Program-made: the position numbers and the translations under genes | Assembly (NCBI RefSeq): GCF_029016485.1 | Contig: NZ_CP092106.1 | Coordinates: 1,736,001 to 1,800,000 of the forward strand | Reading direction: 5' to 3' | Length of the DNA stretch: 64,000 nt | DNA from: Vibrio sp. JC009 | GTDB lineage: Bacteria > Pseudomonadota > Gammaproteobacteria > Enterobacterales > Vibrionaceae | Shown here: positions 1 to 8,909 of the stretch, piece by piece | How positions within the stretch are numbered: position 1 is the first letter of the stretch | Layout of the letters: every line of letters starts with the position of its first letter | Notes under the pieces: model-generated | Seen by the model: the letters and a program-made list of their open reading frames with translations, nothing else | What the model was told of the DNA's origin: nothing | Databases searched by the model: none

Positions 1-396
1 CGGCGTGTGAATTACCTTCATTGACTGATTGCCGAAAGTCACTTCATCTCCCTCAACCAGCCACTGGTTTGGCTCAAATGCAGTAGTCAGAGGAAAACCA
101 AACATCTGGCTCTGCCCTTCCAGGCCCTGCAGCCAGAAGTTGTCGTCTTTATGCGGGCCAACGATTTGTGCGCTTTCCATTTCTGCCAGACGTTCCGTAC
201 CGCCAACATGGTCAAGGTGACCATGAGTCAGCAAAAGGGTTTCGACTTCAACACCGAGCTCTTTAATGAGTGCAGAAAGCTGCTTTTCATCACCACCCGG
301 ATCGATAACCACACCTTTCATGGTCTCATCACACCAGACGATAGAACAGTTTTGCGCAAATGAAGTAACGGGAACGACTTTGTATTTTAAACTCAT
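1..396 (-). CDS. gloC: GloC-type metallo-beta-lactamase-fold hydrolase, partial
   Basis: Metallo-hydrolase of the GloC/YcbL type, a cytoplasmic type II glyoxalase family that hydrolyses S-lactoylglutathione. The frame opens with ATG at 396 and is still open at the left edge, so about 132 N-terminal residues are visible and the C-terminal part is missing. The zinc-binding signature THGHLDHVGG lies at residues 57-66, preceded by a VIDPGGD strand typical of this fold. It is the third gene of a minus-strand row ldtD-mepK-gloC, the same order as ycbB-ycbK-ycbL in E. coli, which supports the GloC name over other MBL-fold enzymes. The substrate is inferred from family and synteny. Confidence 0.85.
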   Translation of the reverse strand, partial: MSLKYKVVPVTSFAQNCSIVWCDETMKGVVIDPGGDEKQLSALIKELGVEVETLLLTHGHLDHVGGTERLAEMESAQIVGPHKDDNFWLQGLEGQSQMFGFPLTTAFEPNQWLVEGDEVTFGNQSMKVIHTP

Positions 397-496
397 AACT
401 TTGCTCGGGTTATTTTTGAAGAGAGAAGACTATGACATCAGAGACCAAACAAGTAAAGGGGCGCATTTAGCGCCCCTTCAATGAATCAGTATTAAA

Positions 497-1045
497 TTAC
501 CAGAACCTTACACGACCGGTATCAATATGAACAAAGTTACTTTTCTCATAATAGCCCACACCGCCCGCTTTCTGCGCCAGTGCGACTTTTTGCACCTTCT
601 TTAAGTCAACACCCGGGATACGGAAGTCGATGGCTTTACCGCGCATATGCATGCTCTTCTTTGCTACACCGCCTGATTTAGCTGCCAGCATTTCATTAGT
701 CGCCGGAGAGCGGTAGCCTGAGATAATCTGAATTTCAGCAGTGGTGCCAAGCTGGTTTCTGATATTGTCTAACTGAACCAGAAGACGTTTATCGATAGGG
801 AATACTTCGTTGCGACGGAAATCTCTGCAAAGGCGTGCAATATCGTCCAGCGCTTCTTCAACGAAATTTTCGCCATCGAAAAAGCAGGTTTTTAGTCTTT
901 CACCGGTATGCAGGTTATTAAGACTGATTTCGCGAGGGATCATCTGGCTTTTATCCACTGATGATGCCAATACAATACTTGGGGCGATTGATGCTAAAGC
1001 TACACTTCCTGTTGTAAGCTTTAAGAAGTTACGTCTGCTCAGCAT
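497..1045 (-). CDS. mepK: Murein DD-endopeptidase MepK (YcbK, peptidase M15A/DUF882)
   Basis: Periplasmic peptidoglycan endopeptidase; the E. coli homologue cleaves mDAP-mDAP (3-3) cross-links. The 182-residue product begins with a twin-arginine signal (SRRNFLKL, residues 3-10, then a hydrophobic stretch to about 29). The M15 metal ligands are visible: H133 and D140 in SMHMRGKAID and H173 in FVHIDTG, at the spacing expected for the family, and the length equals the E. coli protein. It lies about 100 bp downstream of ldtD, whose product makes the bonds that MepK cuts. Start chosen for the Tat motif directly after the initiator Met. Confidence 0.93.
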   Translation of the reverse strand: MLSRRNFLKLTTGSVALASIAPSIVLASSVDKSQMIPREISLNNLHTGERLKTCFFDGENFVEEALDDIARLCRDFRRNEVFPIDKRLLVQLDNIRNQLGTTAEIQIISGYRSPATNEMLAAKSGGVAKKSMHMRGKAIDFRIPGVDLKKVQKVALAQKAGGVGYYEKSNFVHIDTGRVRFW

Positions 1046-1150
1046 GAGTACACAACCTTTTAAGTTACAAATCTGTCAGGAATAAAAGGTATAGTATATT
1101 ATTTAACCAGTCAACAATTAGTTGGTCATTTACAACCACTTTTTTACAAC

Positions 1151-2740
1151 TTATTGATAGTTCGATAAAATAACTGAGAAATCTTCTTTATTATTTAGCT
1201 CACCTTTTCGCATATCATACTCGTATACATCTTTGCGATAATTTATATAGCCCGATTGATACCAGGCAGTCTGATAAATAATGGATACCGGGATAGACTT
1301 TTTCATAGGGATCGACACTTTTTCATTGCTCTCTTTCACCTCAATAAGGTCGGATTTGATTCCCTGAGTCTCCAGAAGAATGCTGGCAAACTTCTCTGCA
1401 TGCTGAATCCTGATACAGCCGGAGCTGTAAGTTCTGGTGTCGGTATCAAACAGGTATTTTGAAGGAGTGTCGTGCAGATAGATCGCATGATTATTTGGCG
1501 TATTAAATTTGTAATACCCCAGCGCATTACGCGCCCCCGCATCCTGACGAACCTGATAGGGAAAGTAGGTATCCTCGGTATAGTTTTGCCACTCTATGGT
1601 GGTGGGGTCGACTTCCTCACCGTCATAACCATTTTTCAGAATCTTAAAATGGAAGTTCTCAAGGTATGTCAGGTCATGTTGTATCTTAGGGAGCAGATCT
1701 TCATAGAAAATTTTTTTCGGCACATTCCAGGTTGGATTCACCACCATAGAATAAAGCCGGATATTCATTATTGGTGTTTTGCGCTCCTGTTGTCCCACAA
1801 TCACTTTGGCGCTGAACACAGGTTCGCCTTCATGCCAGTAAGAAAGATTAAACCCCGGTACATTCACCACAATAAGCGAGTCACGTTTCTTTGGTACCAG
1901 CCGGGCCCTTTCTGCATTGATTGCCAGCGATCTCAGCCTGTCCTCAAGCGGGAAATTAAGCCAGCCCAGCGTATTTTCGCCAATGATCCCGTCCACTTTT
2001 ATCCCGTGCTGTTTCTGGAATGCCTTAACGACCCGCTCAAGTGGTTTGTCGAATAAACGGTTTTCTCTGTTCACCGCAGAAATATCCATCCCCGCAACTT
2101 CCAGCCGGTTTAAAAGCTCCGGCTTACTTTTCAGCGCATCCCCTTTTCGCTTTAACCCGCGCTGATGATAAACACCGGTGTCCCCCAACCCGATAAAATG
2201 GATCAGATCTTTCGCCGCACTCTGGTAATAATCAAAATTTGGTGGCGCAAAACTGTGTATGTACTGTTCTAACTTCTGCCCGTTAATCGCATTCACCAGA
2301 GCCTGAAAATCCTTGGTATCAAACCCGCTCAGAGGTTGGCTCACCGGCGCTGTGTAATACCAGCTGCCGCCCTCAGCAGCAGCGGATTTCACATAAGAGA
2401 CGTAATTTATCAGCGTATCCGTCGCCAGAATATCGTAGGAAAACATGTCATGCTGAAGCCGGTACATGCGTAGCTTTTCATAACGCTTTGAAAAGTCCGG
2501 GCTGATATTGGAGTAATAGAGAAAAGAGAGCTGAGCTTCTAACTGCTGCGAAGCTTGCGGAGAAAACCAGATAAACTGAAAATCACGCTGCCGGTAGAGC
2601 GCACCAAGATGGTCACGGTTAACCAGGGTAGCGTCCAGCGGACTGTTTCTTACTACCCAGTTTTGCTGGTAAAAATCTTCAAAAGCATGTGCTGTAAGGG
2701 AAAACAGCAATGTTATTAACACTATATAAAATCTTCTCAC
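1151..2740 (-). CDS. ldtD: L,D-transpeptidase LdtD (YcbB)
   Basis: Periplasmic L,D-transpeptidase that forms 3-3 cross-links between diaminopimelate residues and gives beta-lactam-insensitive cross-linking. The 529-residue protein has an N-terminal signal peptide (residues 1-19, ending TAHA), a long helical N-terminal region, a peptidoglycan-binding domain around residues 228-265 (VVKAFQKQHGIKVDGIIG) and a YkuD catalytic domain. The catalytic motif has H423 (LHDTPSKYLF) and Cys442 in YSSGCIRIQ. Downstream are mepK and gloC in the same orientation. The 640 bp upstream are repeat-rich, so its promoter is probably close to 2750-2850. Confidence 0.94.
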   Translation of the reverse strand: MRRFYIVLITLLFSLTAHAFEDFYQQNWVVRNSPLDATLVNRDHLGALYRQRDFQFIWFSPQASQQLEAQLSFLYYSNISPDFSKRYEKLRMYRLQHDMFSYDILATDTLINYVSYVKSAAAEGGSWYYTAPVSQPLSGFDTKDFQALVNAINGQKLEQYIHSFAPPNFDYYQSAAKDLIHFIGLGDTGVYHQRGLKRKGDALKSKPELLNRLEVAGMDISAVNRENRLFDKPLERVVKAFQKQHGIKVDGIIGENTLGWLNFPLEDRLRSLAINAERARLVPKKRDSLIVVNVPGFNLSYWHEGEPVFSAKVIVGQQERKTPIMNIRLYSMVVNPTWNVPKKIFYEDLLPKIQHDLTYLENFHFKILKNGYDGEEVDPTTIEWQNYTEDTYFPYQVRQDAGARNALGYYKFNTPNNHAIYLHDTPSKYLFDTDTRTYSSGCIRIQHAEKFASILLETQGIKSDLIEVKESNEKVSIPMKKSIPVSIIYQTAWYQSGYINYRKDVYEYDMRKGELNNKEDFSVILSNYQ

Positions 2741-2925
2741 TTTTTACCCCTCACACAACACGCACTGCCCAAAGCAAATTGAGGCTATCCGGATATATTA
2801 AATTATGGCAAATAATTTATGGGAGGAAGGAATAATTCGGGGAAGATTTATTAAATTTGAAATGATTCGTATAAAAAGTCATGCGATTCCTGAGCTCGGG
2901 ATACGGTCATGCAGACTCAAAGCTT

Positions 2926-3314
2926 GTCATTCCCGCGAAGGCCTGACTCTTCTACACAAATATTAAAGTGACCAAAGAACGGTTCTCCCCCTTGAGTGAA
3001 GAAGCCTAACTGGTTGATAAAGCTAATAGAAGGGGGAGTTAGAGGGGGTTGGTTATACAAAAGTTAACTAAATCGTAGAACCTTAAACCGCTAAGCAACA
3101 ACCCCTCCCTGCCTCCCCTTCGATGCTACTTCTTCGAAAATCCGTCCTTTCGAGGCTAAGGGGAGGAGCATTCTTTGGCTCCTTAAACTTGTGTATAAGA
3201 GTCAAGCGAAGGCGGGAATCTTATCAAAGCGCGTTGTAGAGTGTGTGGCTATTTCTTACTTTACAGCGCGTTGACAGTAGATCCCGGATAAAAGCTCCGC
3301 AATTTCCGGGATGA
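2926..3314. repeat. BIME-like palindromic repeat interrupted by a MITE
   Basis: A repeat of about 125 bp made of two outward palindromes (a CCCGG-type and an ATTCCCG-type hairpin) joined by a spacer that itself holds an inverted CAACGCG. It is split into 2926-2942 and 3206-3314 by the MITE at 2943-3205; removing the MITE restores a sequence that matches the intact copy at 7080-7200 in reverse complement. The interrupted palindrome arm GCGAAGGC is present on both sides of the MITE. Another small hairpin (TTCCCT/AGGGAA) follows near 3352-3368. Confidence 0.85.
2943..3205. mobile_element. 263-bp MITE with Tn5/IS50-like ends, copy A
   Basis: Non-coding 263-bp element whose terminal inverted repeats read CTGACTCTT(A/C)TACACAA inwards. 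The right end, read from outside in, contains TGACTCTTATACACAAGT, identical over 18 bases to the outer end of Tn5. It is flanked by GCGAAGGC on both sides, an 8- to 9-bp target duplication as expected for IS4-family (IS50-group) transposition. The inside holds G/C-rich stems (CTCCCCC/GGGGGAG and related). It has no transposase and must be moved in trans. Copies B and C lie at 17668 and 17938. Confidence 0.85.
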
Positions 3315-3381
3315 CCGGGAAAGCTCAGCGTTCACGTATATTCGTCATTCCCTGCAGAACAGGGAAACGAGAAATTCGGGA

Positions 3382-3981
3382 TTAATCAATATCTAACTGA
3401 TGCTTACCGTGTGACACTTTCGCCTTCAGGTAATTCTCATTGCCGTCTTTTACGTGCGCTATGGTATGAATCACTTCTTCGATTTCAATACCAAGCTCTT
3501 TCAGATCATTGATTTTTTTCGGATTGTTCGTCACCAGGCGAATCTTAGTAATACCAAGTGCCTTCAGCATCATGGATGCATCGGTAAAGTCACGCAGATC
3601 ATCACCAAAACCCAGGTGGTTGTTTGCTTCGTATGTGTTCATACCCTGGCTTTGCAGCGTATAGGCGTCAATTTTGTTATACAGCCCGATACCGCGTCCT
3701 TCCTGGCGCAAATAAAGAATAATCCCGCCTTCCTGGCCCATCTTATTGATGGTCTCATCAAGCTGCTCTCCGCAGTCACAGCGGGAAGAATGGAATACAT
3801 CCCCGGTCAGGCACTCTGAATGCATACGAACTAAAGGGGTTTTCTCTGATTGGTCGGCAGATTTAAAAATCAGAGCCACGTGCTCTTTATCGCTTTTTAA
3901 ACCGCTGAATGACAGGATTTCAGCGTCGATGTCGCTTTTCAATCCTACTTTTAATGCTACTCTGGCGCGGACTTCAGCCAT
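3382..3981 (-). CDS. ribA: GTP cyclohydrolase II
   Basis: Cytoplasmic enzyme of riboflavin synthesis that opens the GTP imidazole ring to give 2,5-diamino-6-ribosylamino-pyrimidinone phosphate. The 199-residue product is the normal length for stand-alone RibA. Zinc cysteines C57, C68 and C70 lie in [19 protein letters not shown]; the catalytic RQEGRGIG motif is at 92-99 and LVTNNPKK lies near the C-terminus. It is a single-function protein, not a RibBA fusion. It follows nrfF on the same strand after a gap of about 140 bp; no FMN riboswitch was seen in that gap. Confidence 0.95.
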   Translation of the reverse strand: MAEVRARVALKVGLKSDIDAEILSFSGLKSDKEHVALIFKSADQSEKTPLVRMHSECLTGDVFHSSRCDCGEQLDETINKMGQEGGIILYLRQEGRGIGLYNKIDAYTLQSQGMNTYEANNHLGFGDDLRDFTDASMMLKALGITKIRLVTNNPKKINDLKELGIEIEEVIHTIAHVKDGNENYLKAKVSHGKHQLDID

Positions 3982-4122
3982 ATTTATTGCTCACTATTTC
4001 CGAATGCTTTAATGATTGGGACTTTGTATGGAAAATTCAAGGTCGGAATCAGAATTGATGGCTGTTATGTTATAACAAAACCATCAATTATCAACCTACA
4101 GAAAGTAAGGAAATCAAGCAGT

Positions 4123-4572
4123 TCAGTTTTTGCGGGAAACGCTCTTAACCGCAACGACCACACCGATAACCAACAGCAGCAAAGGAAGGAACCACAATAC
4201 ATAGGTTCTGGATGAAACCACCGGGTCATAAAGCACAAACTCGCCAAAACGTTGCGTCATATACTCCACAATTTCCTCTTCAGAATCACCGGCTTTGACC
4301 ATCTCAAAAACCCGAAGGCGTAAATCCTTCGCCACCGGAGAGTTAGACTCTATCAGGTTCTGATTCTGGCACTGCGGACATCTTAGCTGACGGGCCAGCT
4401 CTGTCGCCTGCATCCGCTGCTCTTCACTGTCAAACTCAAACAGATCCGCTTTAATCGCAATCTCTTTATTACTGTCATAGAAAATCTGAGAATCAACGGA
4501 CTGCTCAGCAGAAGCAGTAAAGGTAAGCGTCAGGATAAAAATCTGAACAAAAAACAGAATGGCTTTGCGCAT
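4123..4572 (-). CDS. nrfF: NrfF/CcmH-type haem lyase thioredox subunit
   Basis: CcmH/CycL-family membrane-anchored thiol protein that works with NrfE in attaching haem to apo-cytochromes, especially the unusual CxxCK site of NrfA. The 149-residue protein has a signal peptide (1-22), the reactive LRCPQCQNQ motif with C65 and C68, and a single C-terminal membrane segment (about 124-143) followed by a basic tail. Its start codon abuts the stop of the DsbE-like gene, so the two are co-translated. Location in an nrf cluster rather than a ccm cluster supports the nrfF name. Confidence 0.88.
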   Translation of the reverse strand: MRKAILFFVQIFILTLTFTASAEQSVDSQIFYDSNKEIAIKADLFEFDSEEQRMQATELARQLRCPQCQNQNLIESNSPVAKDLRLRVFEMVKAGDSEEEIVEYMTQRFGEFVLYDPVVSSRTYVLWFLPLLLLVIGVVVAVKSVSRKN

Positions 4573-5117
4573 TATCTTGCCTCTTTCATCATAGGGACAA
4601 ACTGCTCATCCCAGACTTTCCTATCCAGAACACCGCTAAAACGGGTGAGTATCTTTCCATCAGGACTGATGAGAAAAGTTTCAGGCGCACCGATAACGCC
4701 GAGATCCAGCGCCAGCGAACCCTGATGGTCATAAAGGGTAAACTGATACGGGCTGCTTAGTTCATCAAGCACCTTTAATGCATCTTTACGTTGATCACGG
4801 TAATTAACCCCGTAGATAAGCACGCCCTGATTTTTCAGCTCAATCAGAAAACCATGCTCTTCCCTGCACGCTGCGCACCATGAAGCCCAGACATTAAGCA
4901 GCGAATATTTTCCCGGCAGTACGTCTTTTGTTTGCCTTTCAACCGACGGTTCCGCTAAATCCTGAAGCGTAAATTCAGGCACAGGCTGATTAAGCATGGC
5001 CTGGTTGGACGCTGTTACATCGCCCTCCAGTGCATAAATAAACGCCCCGAATACCACGGCGATAACCAGCGCGAAAATACCCAGTTTCATTTTTGAATTG
5101 CTTTTACTGTCCGACAT
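4572..5117 (-). CDS. dsbE: DsbE/CcmG-type thiol:disulfide oxidoreductase of the nrf cluster
   Basis: Membrane-anchored periplasmic thioredoxin-fold reductant for cytochrome c maturation, expected to keep apo-cytochrome CxxC(H/K) cysteines reduced for haem attachment. One N-terminal membrane anchor (about residues 11-30) is followed by a thioredoxin domain with active site WCAAC (C81, C84) and a cis-Pro region GAPETFLI. The 181-residue length is normal. It overlaps the end of nrfE by 14 bp and its last base is shared with the nrfF start, so nrfE-dsbE-nrfF form one translational unit. A dedicated Nrf role is inferred from context. Confidence 0.88.
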   Translation of the reverse strand: MSDSKSNSKMKLGIFALVIAVVFGAFIYALEGDVTASNQAMLNQPVPEFTLQDLAEPSVERQTKDVLPGKYSLLNVWASWCAACREEHGFLIELKNQGVLIYGVNYRDQRKDALKVLDELSSPYQFTLYDHQGSLALDLGVIGAPETFLISPDGKILTRFSGVLDRKVWDEQFVPMMKEAR

Positions 5118-7011
5118 TTACAACCTTCAGATCTTTTCTGGTGAAAAGCCCAAGTCCACCACCAATAACCATGAGTATGCCACCGAACCAGAGCCACATC
5201 ACGTACGCTTTATACTGAATACGCACAGCAAAACTCCCATCCTTCAGCTTTTCGCCCAGAGTAATATACAAGTCACCATGCCAGTAATTTTTTATGCCCG
5301 GCTCAGTCATATTCATCACCCGTACCGCGTAATGGCGTCGCTCGGGAATCACATACAAACCGCCGTTTACCTTCATATGCGCCCTTTCTGCCGTATAGTT
5401 TGGTCCGACAAACAGCTCCAGCTGTTCAAAGTCCAGATCAAAGCGGCTGAAGACAACCTCACTCCCCTCGGCCATTTTGGCGCTGGTTTCCACAGAGTGA
5501 TAAGCGTTCATGGAAGAGCCGACTGCAGCAATAGCTACGCCAAGGTGAGCAAGCAACATAGGCAGTACTTTCAGACGTATGGCATTATCCGGAAGTCTGA
5601 GTAAACGCAGAATCAGCGTCAGCACAACAAAAGATGAAAGTGACCACGTCACAAGCGGCATCATCTCAGTTTGTGCATATTGAGCACGGTATAAGACAAA
5701 CCCTAAAATCAGTGAAGCAGCAATCAAAATGCCCAGCAGTTTTGATTTAGCTGCCGGCGCTTTTTCCTCCCCCCAGTTTAACCAGGGAGCAACCGCCATC
5801 AGCAGCAGGGCAACAAAGGTAAGCGGTGCAAACAAGGCGTTGAAATATGGCGCACCTACCGAGATTTTACCCAGCCCGAAAAGCTGGAAAAGCATCGGAT
5901 AAAAGGTGCCCAGAACAACCGTAAGCATGGCAACAGAGAAAACAATATTGCCCAGCATAAACAGAAAATCTTTGCTCATTACCGATTGCACCGGCTCTGA
6001 GCTCACTTTATCAGAGCGCGCCAGCAGCGAGCCAAACCCGGCAACAACCAGAACAAACAGAATAAGAAGCAGGATAATGCCACGGGTCGGATCCACGGCG
6101 AAGGCGTGAACCGAGGTCAGTATTCCCGATCTCACCACAAAGGTGCCCAGTATGCTCAGGGTAAAGGTCATAAAGGAAAGAAACAGAGACCAGCGAACCA
6201 GCGACCTTCTGTGAATGCCGGCAATCAGGCTATGCAGCAGCGCCGTACCGGTAAGCCATGGCAACAAAGAGGCATTTTCAACCGGATCCCAGAACCACCA
6301 GCCACCCCAGCCCAGTTCGTTATAGGCCCACCAGGCACCCAGTACAATTCCTGCGGTTAGAAAGCTCCAGGCAAAAAGGGCGTATTTTCTTGCATATAGC
6401 AGCCACTGCTCTTCGTTCTGCTTATTCCACAAAGCTGCCATCGCCAGAGCAAAGCTGGAGGCAAAACCGATATAGCCAACGTATAAAAGTGGCGGATGGA
6501 AAATCAGTCCCACATCCTGAAGCATAGGGTTAAGGTCCCTTCCCTCTTCAGGGATAATGGCGTTCACTTCAAAAGGGTTGGATGCAAAAAGGGTAAAGAA
6601 GGCAAATGCTGAGACTAAAAACAGCGATGAGCAAAGCGCATAATTTAAAAAGCGAGCCGAAATTTTCCGGTTGATAAAGGCAATTGCCGATGACCAGCAA
6701 GCCAGCATCACCACCCAAAACAGCAAAGAGCCTTCATGTCCGCCCCAGACAGCGGCGCCTTTAAAGAAAACCGGAAGCTGAGAATTCGAATGGGATGAAA
6801 CATAAGCAAGCGAAAAGTCGTCGTAAACAAAACAGCCTGCCAGTGCAAAAACCGATATCAGAGAAAAAGCCACACTGAAATGAGCCGCCGTCAATTGAAC
6901 AGATACCGGCTCACTTTTACTGAGCGTTATATCATACAGAGATTTTACAACGGCAAGCAGAGAGGAGACTGCAACGAGAAGAAGAGAAAAGTGTCCGATT
7001 TCAGCTAACAT
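5104..7011 (-). CDS. nrfE: NrfE, CcmF-family haem lyase
   Basis: Polytopic inner-membrane haem lyase of the CcmF family, in the nrf system dedicated to haem attachment on NrfA. The 635-residue protein has many membrane helices and the WWD haem-handling signature near residues 228-254 (GWGGWWFWDPVENASLLPWL). Conserved periplasmic histidines lie nearby (GHEGS at 91-95, FHPPLLYVGY at 171-180). The ATG at 7011 has an AAGGG ribosome-binding site. It overlaps the downstream dsbE-like gene. It is separated from nrfD by 251 bp holding a palindromic repeat. Confidence 0.93.
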   Translation of the reverse strand: MLAEIGHFSLLLVAVSSLLAVVKSLYDITLSKSEPVSVQLTAAHFSVAFSLISVFALAGCFVYDDFSLAYVSSHSNSQLPVFFKGAAVWGGHEGSLLFWVVMLACWSSAIAFINRKISARFLNYALCSSLFLVSAFAFFTLFASNPFEVNAIIPEEGRDLNPMLQDVGLIFHPPLLYVGYIGFASSFALAMAALWNKQNEEQWLLYARKYALFAWSFLTAGIVLGAWWAYNELGWGGWWFWDPVENASLLPWLTGTALLHSLIAGIHRRSLVRWSLFLSFMTFTLSILGTFVVRSGILTSVHAFAVDPTRGIILLLILFVLVVAGFGSLLARSDKVSSEPVQSVMSKDFLFMLGNIVFSVAMLTVVLGTFYPMLFQLFGLGKISVGAPYFNALFAPLTFVALLLMAVAPWLNWGEEKAPAAKSKLLGILIAASLILGFVLYRAQYAQTEMMPLVTWSLSSFVVLTLILRLLRLPDNAIRLKVLPMLLAHLGVAIAAVGSSMNAYHSVETSAKMAEGSEVVFSRFDLDFEQLELFVGPNYTAERAHMKVNGGLYVIPERRHYAVRVMNMTEPGIKNYWHGDLYITLGEKLKDGSFAVRIQYKAYVMWLWFGGILMVIGGGLGLFTRKDLKVVNVGQ

Positions 7012-7079
7012 AATACCCTTGAAGAAACATCATATTATCGTCATAACGGGAATGACGACGGAGTTGGAATATCCCCAAC

Positions 7080-7200
7080 GTCATCCCGGAAAATGCGAAG
7101 CTTTTATCCGGGATCTACTGTCAACGCGTTGTAGAGTAAAGGCAAACCTTAAACCATACAACGCGCTTCAGCCAGATTCCCGTTTTCACGGGAATGACGA
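7080..7200. repeat. BIME-like palindromic repeat between nrfD and nrfE
   Basis: Intact 121-bp copy of the composite repeat seen interrupted at 2926-3314, in opposite orientation. It carries a first hairpin (CCCGG ... TTATCCGGG, 7085-7112), an inner inverted pair (CAACGCGTTGTAG and ACAACGCG, 7122-7165) and a second hairpin (ATTCCCGTTTTCACGGGAAT, 7177-7196). Short GACGGAGTTGGAA repeats flank it on both sides (about 7056 and 7242). Within the nrf transcript it could form stable RNA hairpins between nrfD and nrfE; that effect is inference. Confidence 0.85.
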
Positions 7201-7262
7201 CAGGATTTAAATGTCCCACTACGCCTTCACAACGATAACGACGGAGTTGGAACACCAACTCC

Positions 7263-8219
7263 CTAAACTACGGTCAACTGACCAGCATACAGAATAAACG
7301 TACGCAACATCAAAACACCAATCAAGCTTAATGTGGTCACCAGTGCCACAAACCCGACTTTGTGTCTCACTTCAGAAGGCGCAAAGGTGTTCAGAGCAAG
7401 CGGTATCAGCATGCCAAAGGCGATGACTCCCCACCAGAACCACGAAGCCCAGAAGCCACTTCCGATTGCTGCGTAAACCGCTTCCTGTGCTCTGCCGCCA
7501 CCGAAAATCATACCGGTGAAGAAAGCCACAAGAACAAACAGCTCAAACAGTACAACCGGACGCTCAAAACTGTGCACCCACTTAATAGTCGCACTACCCG
7601 TTGACTCTTTAAACACCACCGTACCAAACAGCATGCTCGCCGCCGCACCAGATGAAAGACTGGAGAACAGGAACAGAATTGGCAGAATTGGGTTATTCAG
7701 CATAGGGAAACTCTTCAGCGCAGACAGCAGGAAACCTGTGTAAGCAGCAAGAGCGAACGCCTGAATCGCCAGAAGCCATTCAATGCTGTTTTCGAACTTC
7801 TCTAGCTTCGCAATGATGTTATCAACAAAGTTCAGTTTGCCTCTGAATAGCGTATTTAAAAAATCCATAATGGTTTTTCTGAAAATAATCGCAATCCAGG
7901 CAAACAGGAAGATCATATAAGTCTGGAACAGAATCACACCCATAGACATTACCGAAGTAACGTTAAAGTTGATCATGATTTTCCAGAACATCAGCGGCTT
8001 AGTCAGGTGGAACACCAGAATAGTCAAACCGGCAATAATACCGAACGGTGCCGCCCAGGCCATGGTTTTCAAAACACCATCGCGGGCAGGGTCGCCTTCA
8101 ATGACCTTGCGCTTAAGGTAAAGCGAGATCATTACACAACCGGCAGACATACCGGCCAAAAACAGATAAACCGCAATAATCCAGTCCCAGACAAGAGGAA
8201 CAGCAAATGCTTCAGCCAT
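7263..8219 (-). CDS. nrfD: NrfD, membrane quinol dehydrogenase subunit
   Basis: Integral inner-membrane subunit of the menaquinol:NrfB electron-transfer module that feeds NrfA. The 318-residue protein is almost entirely hydrophobic with about eight predicted membrane helices and belongs to the NrfD/PsrC family. It directly follows nrfC (3 bp apart) in the minus-strand row nrfB-nrfC-nrfD, the conserved operon order. With NrfC it should oxidise menaquinol and pass electrons to the pentahaem NrfB in the periplasm. Confidence 0.93.
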   Translation of the reverse strand: MAEAFAVPLVWDWIIAVYLFLAGMSAGCVMISLYLKRKVIEGDPARDGVLKTMAWAAPFGIIAGLTILVFHLTKPLMFWKIMINFNVTSVMSMGVILFQTYMIFLFAWIAIIFRKTIMDFLNTLFRGKLNFVDNIIAKLEKFENSIEWLLAIQAFALAAYTGFLLSALKSFPMLNNPILPILFLFSSLSSGAAASMLFGTVVFKESTGSATIKWVHSFERPVVLFELFVLVAFFTGMIFGGGRAQEAVYAAIGSGFWASWFWWGVIAFGMLIPLALNTFAPSEVRHKVGFVALVTTLSLIGVLMLRTFILYAGQLTVV

Positions 8220-8221
8220 GA

Positions 8222-8908
8222 TTAAATCTCCCCTTTCTGATGTGGAACTTTGTAAAGCTTAGGATTAGTACCTAAGTGCGCTTTCTCGCGGAATACCACT
8301 TTGTCTTTCAGTACTGCATTAATTTCTGAGTTTGGATCGTTAAGATCACCAAAAGTCAGAGCCTTGGTCGGACAAGCTTCAACACAGCCAGGAAGTTTAC
8401 CTGCTGCCAGATTAGTATCACGACAGAAGTTACATTTCGATGCAGAACCCTCGATAGGATGGAAGAAACGCACCTGATAAGGACAAGCCACAATACAGTA
8501 GCCACAGCCGACACACTTATCTTTGTCTACATCAACAATGCCGGTTTTCTCATCTTTATACGCCGCACCGGTAGGACAAACCATCACACAAGGCGCGTTG
8601 TCACAGTGCTGACAGGAAACACGGGTAAAGCGGTAATCCACATTCGGGTACTCACCCTGAGGTTCACTGCGTTCAATTTTCAGGCGGGTAACACCTTCAG
8701 GAACCGAGTTAACTTCCCGGCAGGCATCCACACACGCAGTACAGCCAATACATTTAGTTTCATCATGCACCATGCCGTAGCGCTTATCGCCATCTTCCAT
8801 GGTGTTTGCCAGCACTTTATTGCCGCACACCATGCTTGTACCGGCCACACCAGTAGTCACAATGACTGCACCGGCACCAGTAAGGAAATTTCGTCTTGAA
8901 CAACTCAT
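8222..8908 (-). CDS. nrfC: NrfC, four-cluster ferredoxin-like subunit
   Basis: Periplasm-facing iron-sulfur subunit that couples NrfD to NrfB. The 228-residue product starts with a Tat signal (CSRRNFLTGAGA) and has four Cys clusters for [4Fe-4S] centres: CIGCTACVDAC, CQHCDNAPCVMVCP, CVGCGYCIVACP and CNFC...CVEACP. Length and order match the DMSO reductase/NrfC family. It is separated by one base from nrfB upstream and three from nrfD downstream, so co-expression is certain in practice. Confidence 0.95.
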   Translation of the reverse strand: MSCSRRNFLTGAGAVIVTTGVAGTSMVCGNKVLANTMEDGDKRYGMVHDETKCIGCTACVDACREVNSVPEGVTRLKIERSEPQGEYPNVDYRFTRVSCQHCDNAPCVMVCPTGAAYKDEKTGIVDVDKDKCVGCGYCIVACPYQVRFFHPIEGSASKCNFCRDTNLAAGKLPGCVEACPTKALTFGDLNDPNSEINAVLKDKVVFREKAHLGTNPKLYKVPHQKGEI

Positions 8909-8909
8909 C

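Noticed and set aside
1472..2056. 194-codon open frame antisense to ldtD
   Set aside because: Shadow frame: no family features, no ribosome-binding site, and ldtD on the other strand is unambiguous.
3982..4122. Possible FMN riboswitch before ribA
   Set aside because: No conserved riboswitch core was seen in the gap, and stand-alone ribA in these bacteria is not usually under one.
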